The position numbers and the translations under genes were made by a program. From assembly GCF_014332695.1 (NCBI RefSeq), contig NZ_MBUA01000028.1, positions 1 to 34,184 of the forward strand: DNA of 34,184 nucleotides, written 5' to 3'. Positions within the stretch are counted from its first letter, which is position 1. Every line of letters starts with the position of its first letter. Of the stretch, positions 1 to 6,427 are shown piece after piece. The notes beneath the pieces are model-generated. The model had not been told where the DNA came from and made no database searches. It saw only the letters and a list, made by a program, of their open reading frames with translations. Source of the stretch: Flavihumibacter stibioxidans (lineage in GTDB: Bacteria; Bacteroidota; Bacteroidia; Chitinophagales; Chitinophagaceae).

Positions 1-1
1 T

Positions 2-191
2 AACGATTAGGGATTTGGTTTGCCAGGGCCATTACTAACGTCCAGCCCGGCTCAGCCGATATATTATTTACTAATGTCCATATTTATAACCAAAAGCCTA
101 ATTGAAACCGTGACAAGCCCGGGCCAATGCTCATCATTGTTCTACTGCTGAAGTTCCATTGTCCCGCCCTGGTAAGCCAAATGCCCTTGTT
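2..191. repeat. attC-like site S1
   Basis: This 190-bp element starts AACG at 2 and ends GTT at 189-191. Its arms are imperfect inverted repeats, GATTTGGTTTGCCAGGGC on the left against GCCCTGGTAAGCCAAATGC on the right. The interior closely follows S3 and S4, including a CATTACTAACGTCC block after the left arm and GTCCCGCCCTGG before the right arm. Its left neighbour lies outside the window. Confidence 0.72.
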
Positions 192-202
192 GGCTGCAGT
201 TT

Positions 203-760
203 TTATTGAGTTATATTAGGATCGATAGAAAACCCCTTCCAGGTTGATCGCACTTTAATGAACTTATCAATATCATTTAAGTTCATTAGGTCAGAAAAAA
301 AGACCGTCTCTAGTCCATTTAAATGCTCTTGATATTTTGAGTGTTTTTTTCGGAAAGTGTCCCAAAACCTTTTAATGTCTGTTGGGGTCATTTCTTGGCC
401 CTCTTCAAACGAACTCATGTTGTTAAAAACAAGGAGTTCTGCAAAAAACATTTGCAAGTCTTTGAGCTTAATTAATAGTTCTGGAGTTGCCCAGATTGAT
501 GATTGGGTCGATTCAATAACTCGTCTCAGAATTTTGTTTGACTGGGAAATGTCCGCTACGTTATAATTTTTTTCGATATTCCTGAGTTCGTTAAAAGCCT
601 TTTCTATTGAAGAGTACGCATCCTTCCTTTTTTCCAGTATATACTTTTTATAGTCATAATGAAAATCAAGCTTTTTTTGCCATCTTCCTACTAAGTAGTT
701 TATCCAACTGGTGAAGCCGGCGATAACAATTCCCTGAATTATAACTAGTGTCCAATCCAT
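203..760 (-). CDS. Membrane-anchored hypothetical protein (cassette 1)
   Basis: This 185-residue protein has one N-terminal hydrophobic segment (about residues 3-23, beginning MDWTLVIIQGIVIAGF). A charged, helix-rich cytoplasmic part follows, with a lysine-rich stretch directly after the membrane segment and many E/K/L residues that suggest a short coiled coil. I do not recognise the family; similar one-helix proteins are common cargo in phage and accessory islands. The ATG at 758-760 is chosen because an upstream GTG-initiated frame would run into site S2, leaving 42 bases between the start and S2. The stop is 11 bases from S1, so the gene fills its cassette. No promoter of its own is evident. 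Confidence 0.7.
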   Translation of the reverse strand: MDWTLVIIQGIVIAGFTSWINYLVGRWQKKLDFHYDYKKYILEKRKDAYSSIEKAFNELRNIEKNYNVADISQSNKILRRVIESTQSSIWATPELLIKLKDLQMFFAELLVFNNMSSFEEGQEMTPTDIKRFWDTFRKKHSKYQEHLNGLETVFFSDLMNLNDIDKFIKVRSTWKGFSIDPNITQ

Positions 761-802
761 TGAATTATTTGTTTCATTTTTATGTTTGTTAAAATTGCAG
801 CC

Positions 803-997
803 AACGTTCACAGCTTTGCGTTCGGCGGGGCATTCGAAGAATGTCCCGTCCGGAACTGAAGCTGATACAAGATGTAAAAGATGATATTATATTCTATTGT
901 TCATCCGTGTTTGGTCGAGCCCGAAATGCAGATGAATAGAATTACTGTTGCTGGGCTCTCCCCTTACGTCAGCCCAGCTAACGCAAAACTGCATGTT
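803..997. repeat. attC-like site S2
   Basis: This 195-bp element runs from AACG at 803 to GTT at 995-997. The arms pair as CAGCTTTGCGTTCGGCGGGGC against GCCCAGCTAACGCAAAACTG. The centre is more diverged than in S1, S3 and S4. The bases outside AAC belong to cassette 1 (GCAGCC) and those outside GTT to cassette 2 (ACCAGC). Confidence 0.72.
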
Positions 998-1011
998 ACC
1001 AGCAGTAATTC

Positions 1012-1689
1012 TTAACCGTCATTCTTTGCCTTTCTGATTTTTTCAAGAGTCAAAATACAACTATTGAAATGTTGTCTTGATTTATCTAAACTCCAGTATT
1101 GCTTATCCGCTACAAATAAATTCCATTTGTCAAGTCGTTTGTTTGCTTCTTCTTTGTCAAGGTATTCCAAAGCACAAAAAGCATCGGCTTGGTCAAACCA
1201 CAAATCTTTTCTGTTTAGGTAATAGTCTAAATATTTTATTAGATACTCCCTTGCATTGTCTGTTTGAAAAGTCGCTAACGCCAAACAGTAGCCAGAGCCA
1301 GCGTAACAAACTTCGCTTTTTAGTAAATGTCTACCGATAATGTCTTCTAATTCTGTGTAATTGTTAATGGCTGAAAAGAAAGCTCCTGTTATTCGAGTTC
1401 GCCAGTCAAAGTCACTCAATAACAGTTTTACCGTGTCAAGGTTTATTTCTTTAGCTGCGTCCACAAATGATTTAATAGTTGATTCATCGGCATTCGATAA
1501 ACTGTTCATATAAAATGGAACGACCCACTTGTTTATGAACTCTTCTGAAAAGCCTTCTTCATTTCTTGGAACTTCAAGCTCTTCAAACGGATTTCTATGT
1601 CGAACTGTTGCTCCTGAAACGTGTAATGCAATTTCTGGCGCTTCGTCGTTTTGGCTGAATAGTTTTGTCCAAAGTTTTTTGATGCTCAT
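1012..1689 (-). CDS. Hypothetical protein resembling DUF6000 (cassette 2)
   Basis: This soluble protein of 225 residues has no signal peptide or membrane segment. The middle contains an FINKWVVPFYM segment and a helical-repeat-like part with DWRTRITGAFFSAI and YCLALATF, followed by a region about an extending or paired chain (REYLIKYLDYYL, ADAFCALEYLD). This pattern resembles the DUF6000 family as I remember it, whose function is unknown; the assignment is tentative. The ATG at 1687-1689 is only 23 bases from site S3, so any promoter must lie in S3 or further upstream. The stop is 14 bases from S2. Confidence 0.8.
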   Translation of the reverse strand: MSIKKLWTKLFSQNDEAPEIALHVSGATVRHRNPFEELEVPRNEEGFSEEFINKWVVPFYMNSLSNADESTIKSFVDAAKEINLDTVKLLLSDFDWRTRITGAFFSAINNYTELEDIIGRHLLKSEVCYAGSGYCLALATFQTDNAREYLIKYLDYYLNRKDLWFDQADAFCALEYLDKEEANKRLDKWNLFVADKQYWSLDKSRQHFNSCILTLEKIRKAKNDG

Positions 1690-1712
1690 GCTGTCGGAAT
1701 ATTACTGCTGGT

Positions 1713-1902
1713 AACGTTCAAGTATTGGCGAAGGCAGGGGCATTACTAACGTCCGGCCCGGCCAGCAGATTTATAATTTTCTAAAGTTCATGTTTATTAC
1801 CCAAAAGCCCAATTGAAGCCGTTACAAGACTGTACTAACGTTCATCAATGATCTACTGCTGATGTTTAGTCGTCGCGCCCTGCTTTTGCCAATACTTTTG
1901 TT
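1713..1902. repeat. attC-like site S3
   Basis: This 190-bp element starts AACG at 1713 and ends GTT at 1900-1902. The arms AAGTATTGGCGAAGGCAGGG and CCCTGCTTTTGCCAATACTT are near-perfect inverted repeats. The left arm carries two more bases than the right between the AAC/GTT triplet and the stem, an asymmetry shared by most other copies. The interior matches S1 and S4 over most of its length. Confidence 0.8.
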
Positions 1903-1923
1903 GGGCGTTCGTGCCTTGAACTA

Positions 1924-2229
1924 TTAGGTATGCACTAAAAGTTCCAATTTTGCGCCAAGTCCCTCATTAATTATTCTCATCAATGTCGATAGCCTAATAT
2001 CACTCGCGTCGTTCTCAATACGTGATATATAATTTTTAGTCGTCCCACATTTCTCCGCCAGTTGCTCCTGAGTTAGATTATTCTTAATGCGAAGCTCTTG
2101 CAACATAACGCCGAGCTTAAAGGACTCGTAGCCTTGTTCATATTTGTCCCGTTTCTTTGTTCCCTTTACGCCATATTCTTTGTCAAGGTGTTCCTGAAAC
2201 GATACTAAATTATTTTTCTTTGTCTTCAT
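1924..2229 (-). CDS. higA: XRE-family antitoxin (HigA-like)
   Basis: This 101-residue protein has a helix-turn-helix domain at about residues 38-95, with the hallmark pattern LRIKNNLTQEQLAEKCGTT, KNYISRIENDASDIRLSTL. It is expected to bind and neutralise the toxin encoded just upstream and to repress the operon through the palindrome at 2570-2587. Its start overlaps the toxin's end by 20 bases, the toxin-first order typical of HigBA modules. It is the second gene of cassette 3. Toxin-antitoxin pairs are frequent stabilising passengers of large integron arrays, which fits the setting. Confidence 0.88.
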   Translation of the reverse strand: MKTKKNNLVSFQEHLDKEYGVKGTKKRDKYEQGYESFKLGVMLQELRIKNNLTQEQLAEKCGTTKNYISRIENDASDIRLSTLMRIINEGLGAKLELLVHT

Positions 2230-2560
2230 AATATGCTTTTTTTAATCGTTCCGCTCTTTCGATTTCGGTGGCAGGTGTCTTTTGAGACTTTTTCTGAAAT
2301 CCATTTAAAAGTACAACGAGCCTGCCTTCGTCAAAAAAACAGAATATTCGAAAAATGTTACTCCCAGCACTTACTCTAATCTCATAAAGGTCAGTCCCAA
2401 TATTGTGTTTCAAATACTTTTCAGGTACAATCGGGATTTCCTCTAAAATTCCAATCGTCCAGTTAATGCGGGTTTTGACTTTCAGCGTTTGTCTATTATA
2501 GAACTCCCAAAAGTATTCACCATATACAAAAACCTGCCTTACCTTACCCTTTTGCTCCAT
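2210..2560 (-). CDS. higB: RelE/HigB-type toxin (Gp49-like family)
   Basis: This 116-residue protein matches the compact RelE/ParE-fold toxin family, Gp49/HigB branch, in size and layout. It has an N-terminal strand-helix (VFVYGEYFWEFYNRQ, LKVKTRINWTIGIL) and then the core strands LYEIRVSAGSNIFRIFCFF and GRLVVLLNGFQKKSQKTP. The basic GFQKKSQKTP loop is the usual catalytic or RNA-contact region in this family. Members cleave mRNA at the ribosome; the activity here is inferred. The ATG at 2558-2560 lies just below a promoter and operator at 2566-2597. Toxin comes before antitoxin, with overlapping reading frames. Confidence 0.88.
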   Translation of the reverse strand: MEQKGKVRQVFVYGEYFWEFYNRQTLKVKTRINWTIGILEEIPIVPEKYLKHNIGTDLYEIRVSAGSNIFRIFCFFDEGRLVVLLNGFQKKSQKTPATEIERAERLKKAYYEDKEK

Positions 2561-2565
2561 GTAAG

Positions 2566-2597
2566 CAAAGTTACCTATTTAGGTAACAAAATCCAAA
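2566..2597 (-). promoter_or_regulatory. higBA promoter with overlapping palindromic operator
   Basis: On the minus strand a TAACTTTG box (plus 2566-2573) fits the Bacteroidota -7 consensus TAnnTTTG. A TTTG (plus 2594-2597) lies 20 bases upstream, the usual -33 spacing. An 18-bp palindrome, GTTACCTA-TT-TAGGTAAC at 2570-2587, overlaps the -7 box and fills the spacer. That is where an autorepressing HigA would block transcription. The boxes and the palindrome are seen; HigA binding is inferred. Confidence 0.75.
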
Positions 2598-2651
2598 TGT
2601 TAAACGATTTTAGTAACGCGACACGATTTATGGTGCCCAGGCATGACGCCC

Positions 2652-2841
2652 AACGTTCAAGTATTGGCGAAGGCAGGATCATTACTAACGTCCCGCTTGG
2701 CTTGCAGATTTATTTATTTACAAATGTTCATTTATAATTCCAATAGCCTAGTAGAAATCGTGACAAGTTTGATCCCATGCCCATCATTGATCTACTGAAG
2801 AAGTGCCAACGTCCCGCCCTGCTTTAGCCAATATTTATGTT
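2652..2841. repeat. attC-like site S4
   Basis: This 190-bp element runs from AACG at 2652 to GTT at 2839-2841. The left arm AACGTTCAAGTATTGGCGAA is identical to that of S3, and the right arm is CCCTGCTTTAGCCAATATTT. Its left flank GCCC with AAC gives GCCCAAC, which fits the classical integron inverse core RYYYAAC. The interior is closest to S1 and S3. Confidence 0.8.
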
Positions 2842-2873
2842 GTGTGCAGTTCTTCTTTCCCAAAGTCTTTTCT

Positions 2874-3278
2874 CTACTTTACTTTCACAAGTATTCCGGA
2901 ATTTATCATAATGTGTGGATTTTGTCGATATACGAACTTTAAAGTGTCTGTATTGATAAACTGAATGTCGTAGTATGGTTGTCCAAGACTAGATATTTGT
3001 TTATTTAGTTCAGTCATATTACTTGTGTCGACCGTGTAGGTCTTGGTAAACCAAAAATTGCACTCTTTGATTTTTTGTATCTTATAAACGTCAGTCAAAA
3101 ATCCTATTTTTCTGGTTGCAGTGGTGTCATTTATTGTTAGCTGAAAACTTCCGTACGTGTCTTTAAATTGTTTGTCAATAGTTGCCATATATTTTCCCTG
3201 AATTAGTTTGTCGCATGCTTTTTCGTTAACATGAAATGTCGATGAGAATGCAACCAAAAGAAATATGTAGCAATTCAT
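2874..3278 (-). CDS. Small exported hypothetical protein (cassette 4)
   Basis: This 134-residue protein has a short hydrophobic N-terminus (MNCYIFLLVAFSSTF) that could be a signal peptide. A beta-rich body follows, with alternating hydrophobic residues and the segments YGSFQLTINDTT, ECNFWFTKTYTVD and YYDIQFINTDTLKFVYRQN. A cysteine near residue 22 precedes LIQGKYMATI, loosely like the opening C-x-G-x-F/Y of the cassette 7 protein, and both carry an internal EC or CEY motif, so the two may be distant relatives. No known domain is recognised. The ATG at 3276-3278 leaves 92 bases to S5. The stop is 32 bases from S4. Confidence 0.72.
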   Translation of the reverse strand: MNCYIFLLVAFSSTFHVNEKACDKLIQGKYMATIDKQFKDTYGSFQLTINDTTATRKIGFLTDVYKIQKIKECNFWFTKTYTVDTSNMTELNKQISSLGQPYYDIQFINTDTLKFVYRQNPHIMINSGILVKVK

Positions 3279-3370
3279 TTTTAAAATATTAAATAATCAA
3301 GTATTGATATTGTCAACCGGGTAGGCGTAGTTTTTAATGTGTCGGAATGTGGGTCCCCAGAATTGCACAC

Positions 3371-3558
3371 AACGAATACGGCTTGGCGATAAGGCGGTAG
3401 TTGAAATTCTTCAGCCGAAACCGCTGCTACATTTATAAATAAAAGATTTTTTACATTTTATTGACCGGCTTTTTTCATTGGCTTGAACTGATGCTCCATA
3501 ACAACTCAAATGTTGAATTTAAGAGCGTCCCGCCGCCATTATTGCCAAACCGACTGTT
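3371..3558. repeat. attC-like site S5
   Basis: This 188-bp element starts AACG at 3371 and ends GTT at 3556-3558. The arms are ACGGCTTGGCGATAAGGCGG and CCGCCATTATTGCCAAACCG. Together with S8 it forms a second sequence subtype: GGCGGTAG or GGTGGTAT after the left arm, a GACCGGC or GGCCGG centre, and GCGTCC or GCGTCGCCC before the right arm. Confidence 0.75.
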
Positions 3559-3571
3559 GGCTGCTGTACTG

Positions 3572-4111
3572 TCAAAATAATTTAAGTCCAACACCTAAAC
3601 TTACTGAACCGAAGTCCTCTTTTGTTGTCTTTTCGCGATCAAAAATATTGATGTACGAAATTTTACCTGTCCACTTTTGTGATTTTGAAAAGTAGAAACC
3701 AAATGATGGTTTTATCCCTAGCATTGTCTGTCCACTTATAAAACTTGGTCCAGCTATAAACGACAAGTAAACACTTCGTGTCGGGTTAAAAGATGTCCCT
3801 ATAAAAAGATTTACCATTCCACGAACATCGTTGTAATTCGTTGGTGTCGACCCGTCAGGATTTAGTCTTAAAACCTTATCGTCTTCCAAGTAAATGTCAC
3901 CTGTTAGTTCAATTGTTGGTTTAAATTTTGATTTGCTGTTAAGAATACTTTGAAGTCCAAAACCCACTCCCCAAGGATTGTTACCAATTGTCCTGTCATA
4001 AAGTGTTTTGTTGTATTGTGTCAACAAATAAGTTGATAACATTCTTTGGTGTTGTGCAAAAGTTTGTGTCACAATGAAAAAAAGTATAAGTGTCGTAATC
4101 ACCTTTTGCAT
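3572..4111 (-). CDS. Exported beta-barrel-like hypothetical protein (cassette 5)
   Basis: The ATG at 4109-4111 gives 179 residues with a clear signal peptide (MQKVITTLILFFIVTQTFAQ, cleavage after the AQ). A longer frame upstream would read through site S6 and is rejected. The mature part has alternating polar and hydrophobic strands (FKPTIELTGDIYLEDDK, VYLSFIAGPSFISGQTML, WTGKISYINIF) and ends SVSLGVGLKLF. A terminal phenylalanine on an amphipathic strand is typical of outer-membrane barrels, though the protein is short for one. Function is unknown. The start is 25 bases from S6 and the stop 13 bases from S5. Confidence 0.75.
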   Translation of the reverse strand: MQKVITTLILFFIVTQTFAQHQRMLSTYLLTQYNKTLYDRTIGNNPWGVGFGLQSILNSKSKFKPTIELTGDIYLEDDKVLRLNPDGSTPTNYNDVRGMVNLFIGTSFNPTRSVYLSFIAGPSFISGQTMLGIKPSFGFYFSKSQKWTGKISYINIFDREKTTKEDFGSVSLGVGLKLF

Positions 4112-4136
4112 AGTGAGGTCGTTTTGTATAGCAGCC

Positions 4137-4257
4137 AACGGCCGGGTATTGCTGAAGTGCGGCCCCGCAGCATGTCCGACTGTTTTGTTTGTTAAAAGGT
4201 GTTTTGTTCTTCGAATTTCAGAGTCGTCCCGCCCGCATTTATAGCAATACCACTGTT
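4137..4257. repeat. attC-like site S6 (short form)
   Basis: At 121 bp this is the only short copy, starting AACG at 4137 and ending GTT at 4255-4257. The arms GGGTATTGCTGAAGTGCGG and CCGCATTTATAGCAATACC pair well, so the shortening is in the central loop. This size is within the classical attC range, unlike the other copies. Confidence 0.75.
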
Positions 4258-4830
4258 GCACGCTGCGTACTCACTCCGGATTTGAATAATTTACTTATAC
4301 TTTTTCATTGCAGCAGATCCGGCTCAAGTCATATGGAAATGTCTACTTGTCGCGTCGCGGATGCTTCACTTCAATACCTTTGCTAATTTTTTCCGCACCC
4401 CACTTTACACTTCATTACGCTCTTGCACCTGGAGACTGCGGTGATCGAATTCCAGAAAACCAACTATTAATTCTACAACCCACCTTACCAACTTTGAACA
4501 CTTTAGAATATCAGGGTGCGGTGTTACACCGATAGCTGAATTCTACAGTCGCGGTAGGTGGTGTTGCCATACAATATGAAATGTCGCATCGAGAGTTGCC
4601 CACCTTACTATTTTGCTTGCTAACAAGAACAGGGGGTACCGTGCCCACAGGAAAAGTTTCAACCAATATTGCGTCCTACAATTCAAGCACCCCAATCAGC
4701 TATTAATTGTAATGTTCAAATTCTGATATGCTTGAACCCTCGGTATGTCAAATTTAAGTCGTCCCGAATAGTAAGCTGCTCGAATTTCTGTCCGGGTAGC
4801 TACACTATAGGATTAGGACAAGTAGCGTGC
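4258..4830. other. Cassette 6 with no recognisable gene
   Basis: This 573-bp module lies between S6 and S7 with matching complementary ends (GCACGCT after GTT and AGCGTGC before AAC). No minus-strand frame of useful length is present, and short plus-strand frames (75 residues or fewer) look non-coding. It contains CCCACCTTAC twice (near 4480 and 4600) and an inverted partner GGTAGGTGG near 4553, which could form stems. It may hold a decayed gene, a small RNA or regulatory DNA; none can be shown. Confidence 0.5.
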
Positions 4831-5019
4831 AACGTTTACGTATTGGCGAAAGCAGGGCATTAATAGCGTCCCGCTCGGCCAATAGGTTATTTTATTCTAT
4901 GGTTAAATATTATTTTCGAAAGATCAATTGAAAATTTACAAGCTTGATCTGTTGCTCATTAAAGATTAAATGTCGATGACTTTTACCGTCCCGCCCTGTC
5001 TTTTGCTAATACGACTGTT
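4831..5019. repeat. attC-like site S7
   Basis: This 189-bp element starts AACG at 4831 and ends GTT at 5017-5019. The arms are ACGTATTGGCGAAAGCAGGGC and GCCCTGTCTTTTGCTAATACG. The left interior keeps CATTAATAGCGTCCCGCTCGG, like S4, so it belongs to the S1/S3/S4 subtype with a more diverged centre. Confidence 0.77.
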
Positions 5020-5037
5020 GTGCGCATACCAATCGGC

Positions 5038-5448
5038 TCATCGTGCTTTCCAAATTGTATCTTTCCTTCCATAATTTTTCACAATAAAGTAGTCATCTGT
5101 TGCTTTCACAATCTTATGGCTTGTGCCAGTAGGGTTTTGTTGAAGTAGAAAGCTATCCAGTTCAATTTTAGGATTAAGCAGAAGTGATTTGTATTCACAA
5201 GGTCCTGTCCAGGTAATCCTATAAATTGATGTATCCTGTGTAAAATGAGTTGACGTTACAATCTCTAAAGTGTCAGCACGGGTAACATAGTAGGTCAGCT
5301 TATTCCAATGTCCCATTCCGCTTTCGTTGTAGATTTTTAAAATAAATCTACCAGTGCGAAAACCGCTACAATCTTGTGGCAATGGCTTTGTCACCCCACA
5401 ACTGTAAAATACAAGAATTAGTAAAGCGGTTCTAATTGGCATTCTCAT
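5038..5448 (-). CDS. Small putative lipoprotein (cassette 7)
   Basis: This 136-residue protein begins MRMPIRTALLILVFYSCGV, a hydrophobic leader followed by a cysteine, so lipoprotein export is likely. The mature part starts CSGFRTGRFILKIY and continues with beta-strand-like segments including RITWTGPCEYKSLLL and a short KDTIWKAR end. The C-x-F-x-T-G-x-F opening plus a CEY motif recurs in small unassigned secreted proteins of Bacteroidota, whose function is unknown. The ATG at 5446-5448 is chosen because an upstream GTG would lie inside S8; an ATG at 5442 is also possible. The start is 30 bases from S8. Confidence 0.75.
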   Translation of the reverse strand: MRMPIRTALLILVFYSCGVTKPLPQDCSGFRTGRFILKIYNESGMGHWNKLTYYVTRADTLEIVTSTHFTQDTSIYRITWTGPCEYKSLLLNPKIELDSFLLQQNPTGTSHKIVKATDDYFIVKNYGRKDTIWKAR

Positions 5449-5478
5449 TATTACGGATTGCTTGTTCTGGTTGCGCAC

Positions 5479-5666
5479 AACGTTCACGGCTTGGCGATAT
5501 GGTGGTATTTGTAAATCGTCATTTCGTAGCCGATGTTAAATTCATAAATATAAGTTCATTGTTTATTCCAATGGCCGGTTTTATACTATGGTTGGAATTA
5601 ATGTCAAATAGCGAACAAAATGTTGGTTTTATTTGCGTCGCCCCCCATATTGCCAAACCGCTTGTT
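5479..5666. repeat. attC-like site S8
   Basis: This 188-bp element starts AACG at 5479 and ends GTT at 5664-5666. The arms are CACGGCTTGGCGATATGGTGG and CCCCCCATATTGCCAAACCG. It shares the S5 subtype interior, including ATAAATATAAG near the centre-left and GGCCGGTTTT in the middle. Confidence 0.77.
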
Positions 5667-5677
5667 GTATGCCGTAA

Positions 5678-6229
5678 CTATGTTGTAGACTTCTGCTTTA
5701 CAAGTCCTTTGGGCCGTTTAGCAGTAATGATTACAATATAACGTTTGGGAACTACATTGTCCATTAAATATTTTCCTTCTTGTTTGTCAATTACATTTAT
5801 GGTTTTAAAGTTCTTGTTGTTTTTAAGAAACAAACTGCCTGGAGCAGCACTGTCAGACAATGCCTCTCCGTTTAATATGTATTGAGCAGTTGTGTCAGCC
5901 TGAGGCGAAGTGAAAATACGGCGGTACTCGTCAGACTTTGAGCTAAGATATTTCCAGTAAATAGTCTTGGCTGCTTTTACAGTCGTTACATAAATAGCTC
6001 CGTCAACACCTTTGTCGCTTAAAAGTGTCTTAGCTTTTTTTGGTTTTACAATACTTATGTTTGAAATGTCAAATGGATTTATTGTTAACAAATAAGATAT
6101 TTCACATTCTACGCTGTCTAAAAACACAATTGGGTTCTGTCCCATTTTTTTCATTGTATTTTTCGGAAGCTGTCCAAAAGAAGTCTCCGTCAGTAAAACG
6201 ATTATGAAAAAAGTAAAAGCTCTCTGCAT
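5678..6229 (-). CDS. Exported protein with a TonB-plug-like segment (cassette 8)
   Basis: This 183-residue protein has a signal peptide (MQRAFTFFIIVLLTETSFGQ). The middle, about residues 36-85, reads FLDSVECEISYLLTINPFDI, SNISIVKPKKAKTLLSDKG, VDGAIYVTT. This follows the plug-domain pattern of TonB-dependent receptors, in which a named variable leads to an I-x-x-I-x-V-K helix and a G-x-x-G-A/V-I-x-V/I-T-T strand. There is no barrel, so it is a free-standing exported plug-like domain rather than a transporter. The role is unknown. The ATG at 6227-6229 is 21 bases from S9, and the stop is 11 bases from S8. Confidence 0.78.
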   Translation of the reverse strand: MQRAFTFFIIVLLTETSFGQLPKNTMKKMGQNPIVFLDSVECEISYLLTINPFDISNISIVKPKKAKTLLSDKGVDGAIYVTTVKAAKTIYWKYLSSKSDEYRRIFTSPQADTTAQYILNGEALSDSAAPGSLFLKNNKNFKTINVIDKQEGKYLMDNVVPKRYIVIITAKRPKGLVKQKSTT

Positions 6230-6250
6230 TAAGGGTTTGTTATGGCATAC

Positions 6251-6427
6251 AACGAATGTATTTATGAATTGTCCGCGTATTGCGTAATTTGTATTGTTTT
6301 GGTTTTCAGAGAGAAGGTTGTTCGTTATCTGGATTGCGCATATGCATCAATGAATTGTCTCCTGGTAGTATACGATTAAAATTTCTATTGCGCTATCTGG
6401 ATAGCGCAATTCATCAATACTAGAATA
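6251..6427. repeat. Terminal, diverged attC-like site S9
   Basis: This element begins AACG at 6251 and its left bases complement the other end of cassette 8. Its left arm (TGTATTTATGAATTG) pairs with CAATTCATCAATACT near 6408-6422. No GTT follows the right arm, and no further cassette is recognisable. The interior holds a perfect 11-bp-arm hairpin at 6387-6410 and a near-copy of the right arm at 6325-6357. The right boundary is approximate. This is the end of the array. Confidence 0.6.
6387..6410. repeat. Perfect 11-bp inverted repeat
   Basis: ATTGCGCTATC, a TG loop, then GATAGCGCAAT form a perfect hairpin inside terminal site S9. A diverged copy (TATCTGGATTGCGCATATG, CATCAAT) starts at 6325, suggesting local duplication of the arm. 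It could be a recombination half-site or a terminator-like stem; there is no T-run. Confidence 0.7.

Larger units (their letters stand above)
1..6427 (-). mobile_element. Integron-like gene-cassette array without a visible integrase
   Basis: Eight modules (192-802, 998-1712, 1903-2651, 2842-3370, 3559-4136, 4258-4830, 5020-5478, 5667-6250) alternate with nine palindrome-ended elements. Each module but one carries one gene, or a two-gene operon, always on the minus strand. Every element starts AACG and, except the last, ends GTT, and the outer bases of each module's two ends are complementary to each other but differ between modules. This is what integron cassettes with attC sites look like. 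The array is AT-richer than the genes beyond 7.5 kb and runs off the left edge. Its right end is inside the window, with no intI beside it, so it resembles a cluster of attC sites lacking an integrase. Integron identity is inference; the repeat architecture is seen directly. Confidence 0.72.

Noticed and set aside
4112-4261. N-terminal extension of the cassette 5 protein through S6
   Set aside because: It would translate the recombination-like site, and the signal peptide begins at 4111.
1-6427. Modules as a family of transposons or MITEs with terminal inverted repeats
   Set aside because: The complementary ends differ from module to module, no target-site duplications are seen and no transposase is present. 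One transposon family would share its ends.
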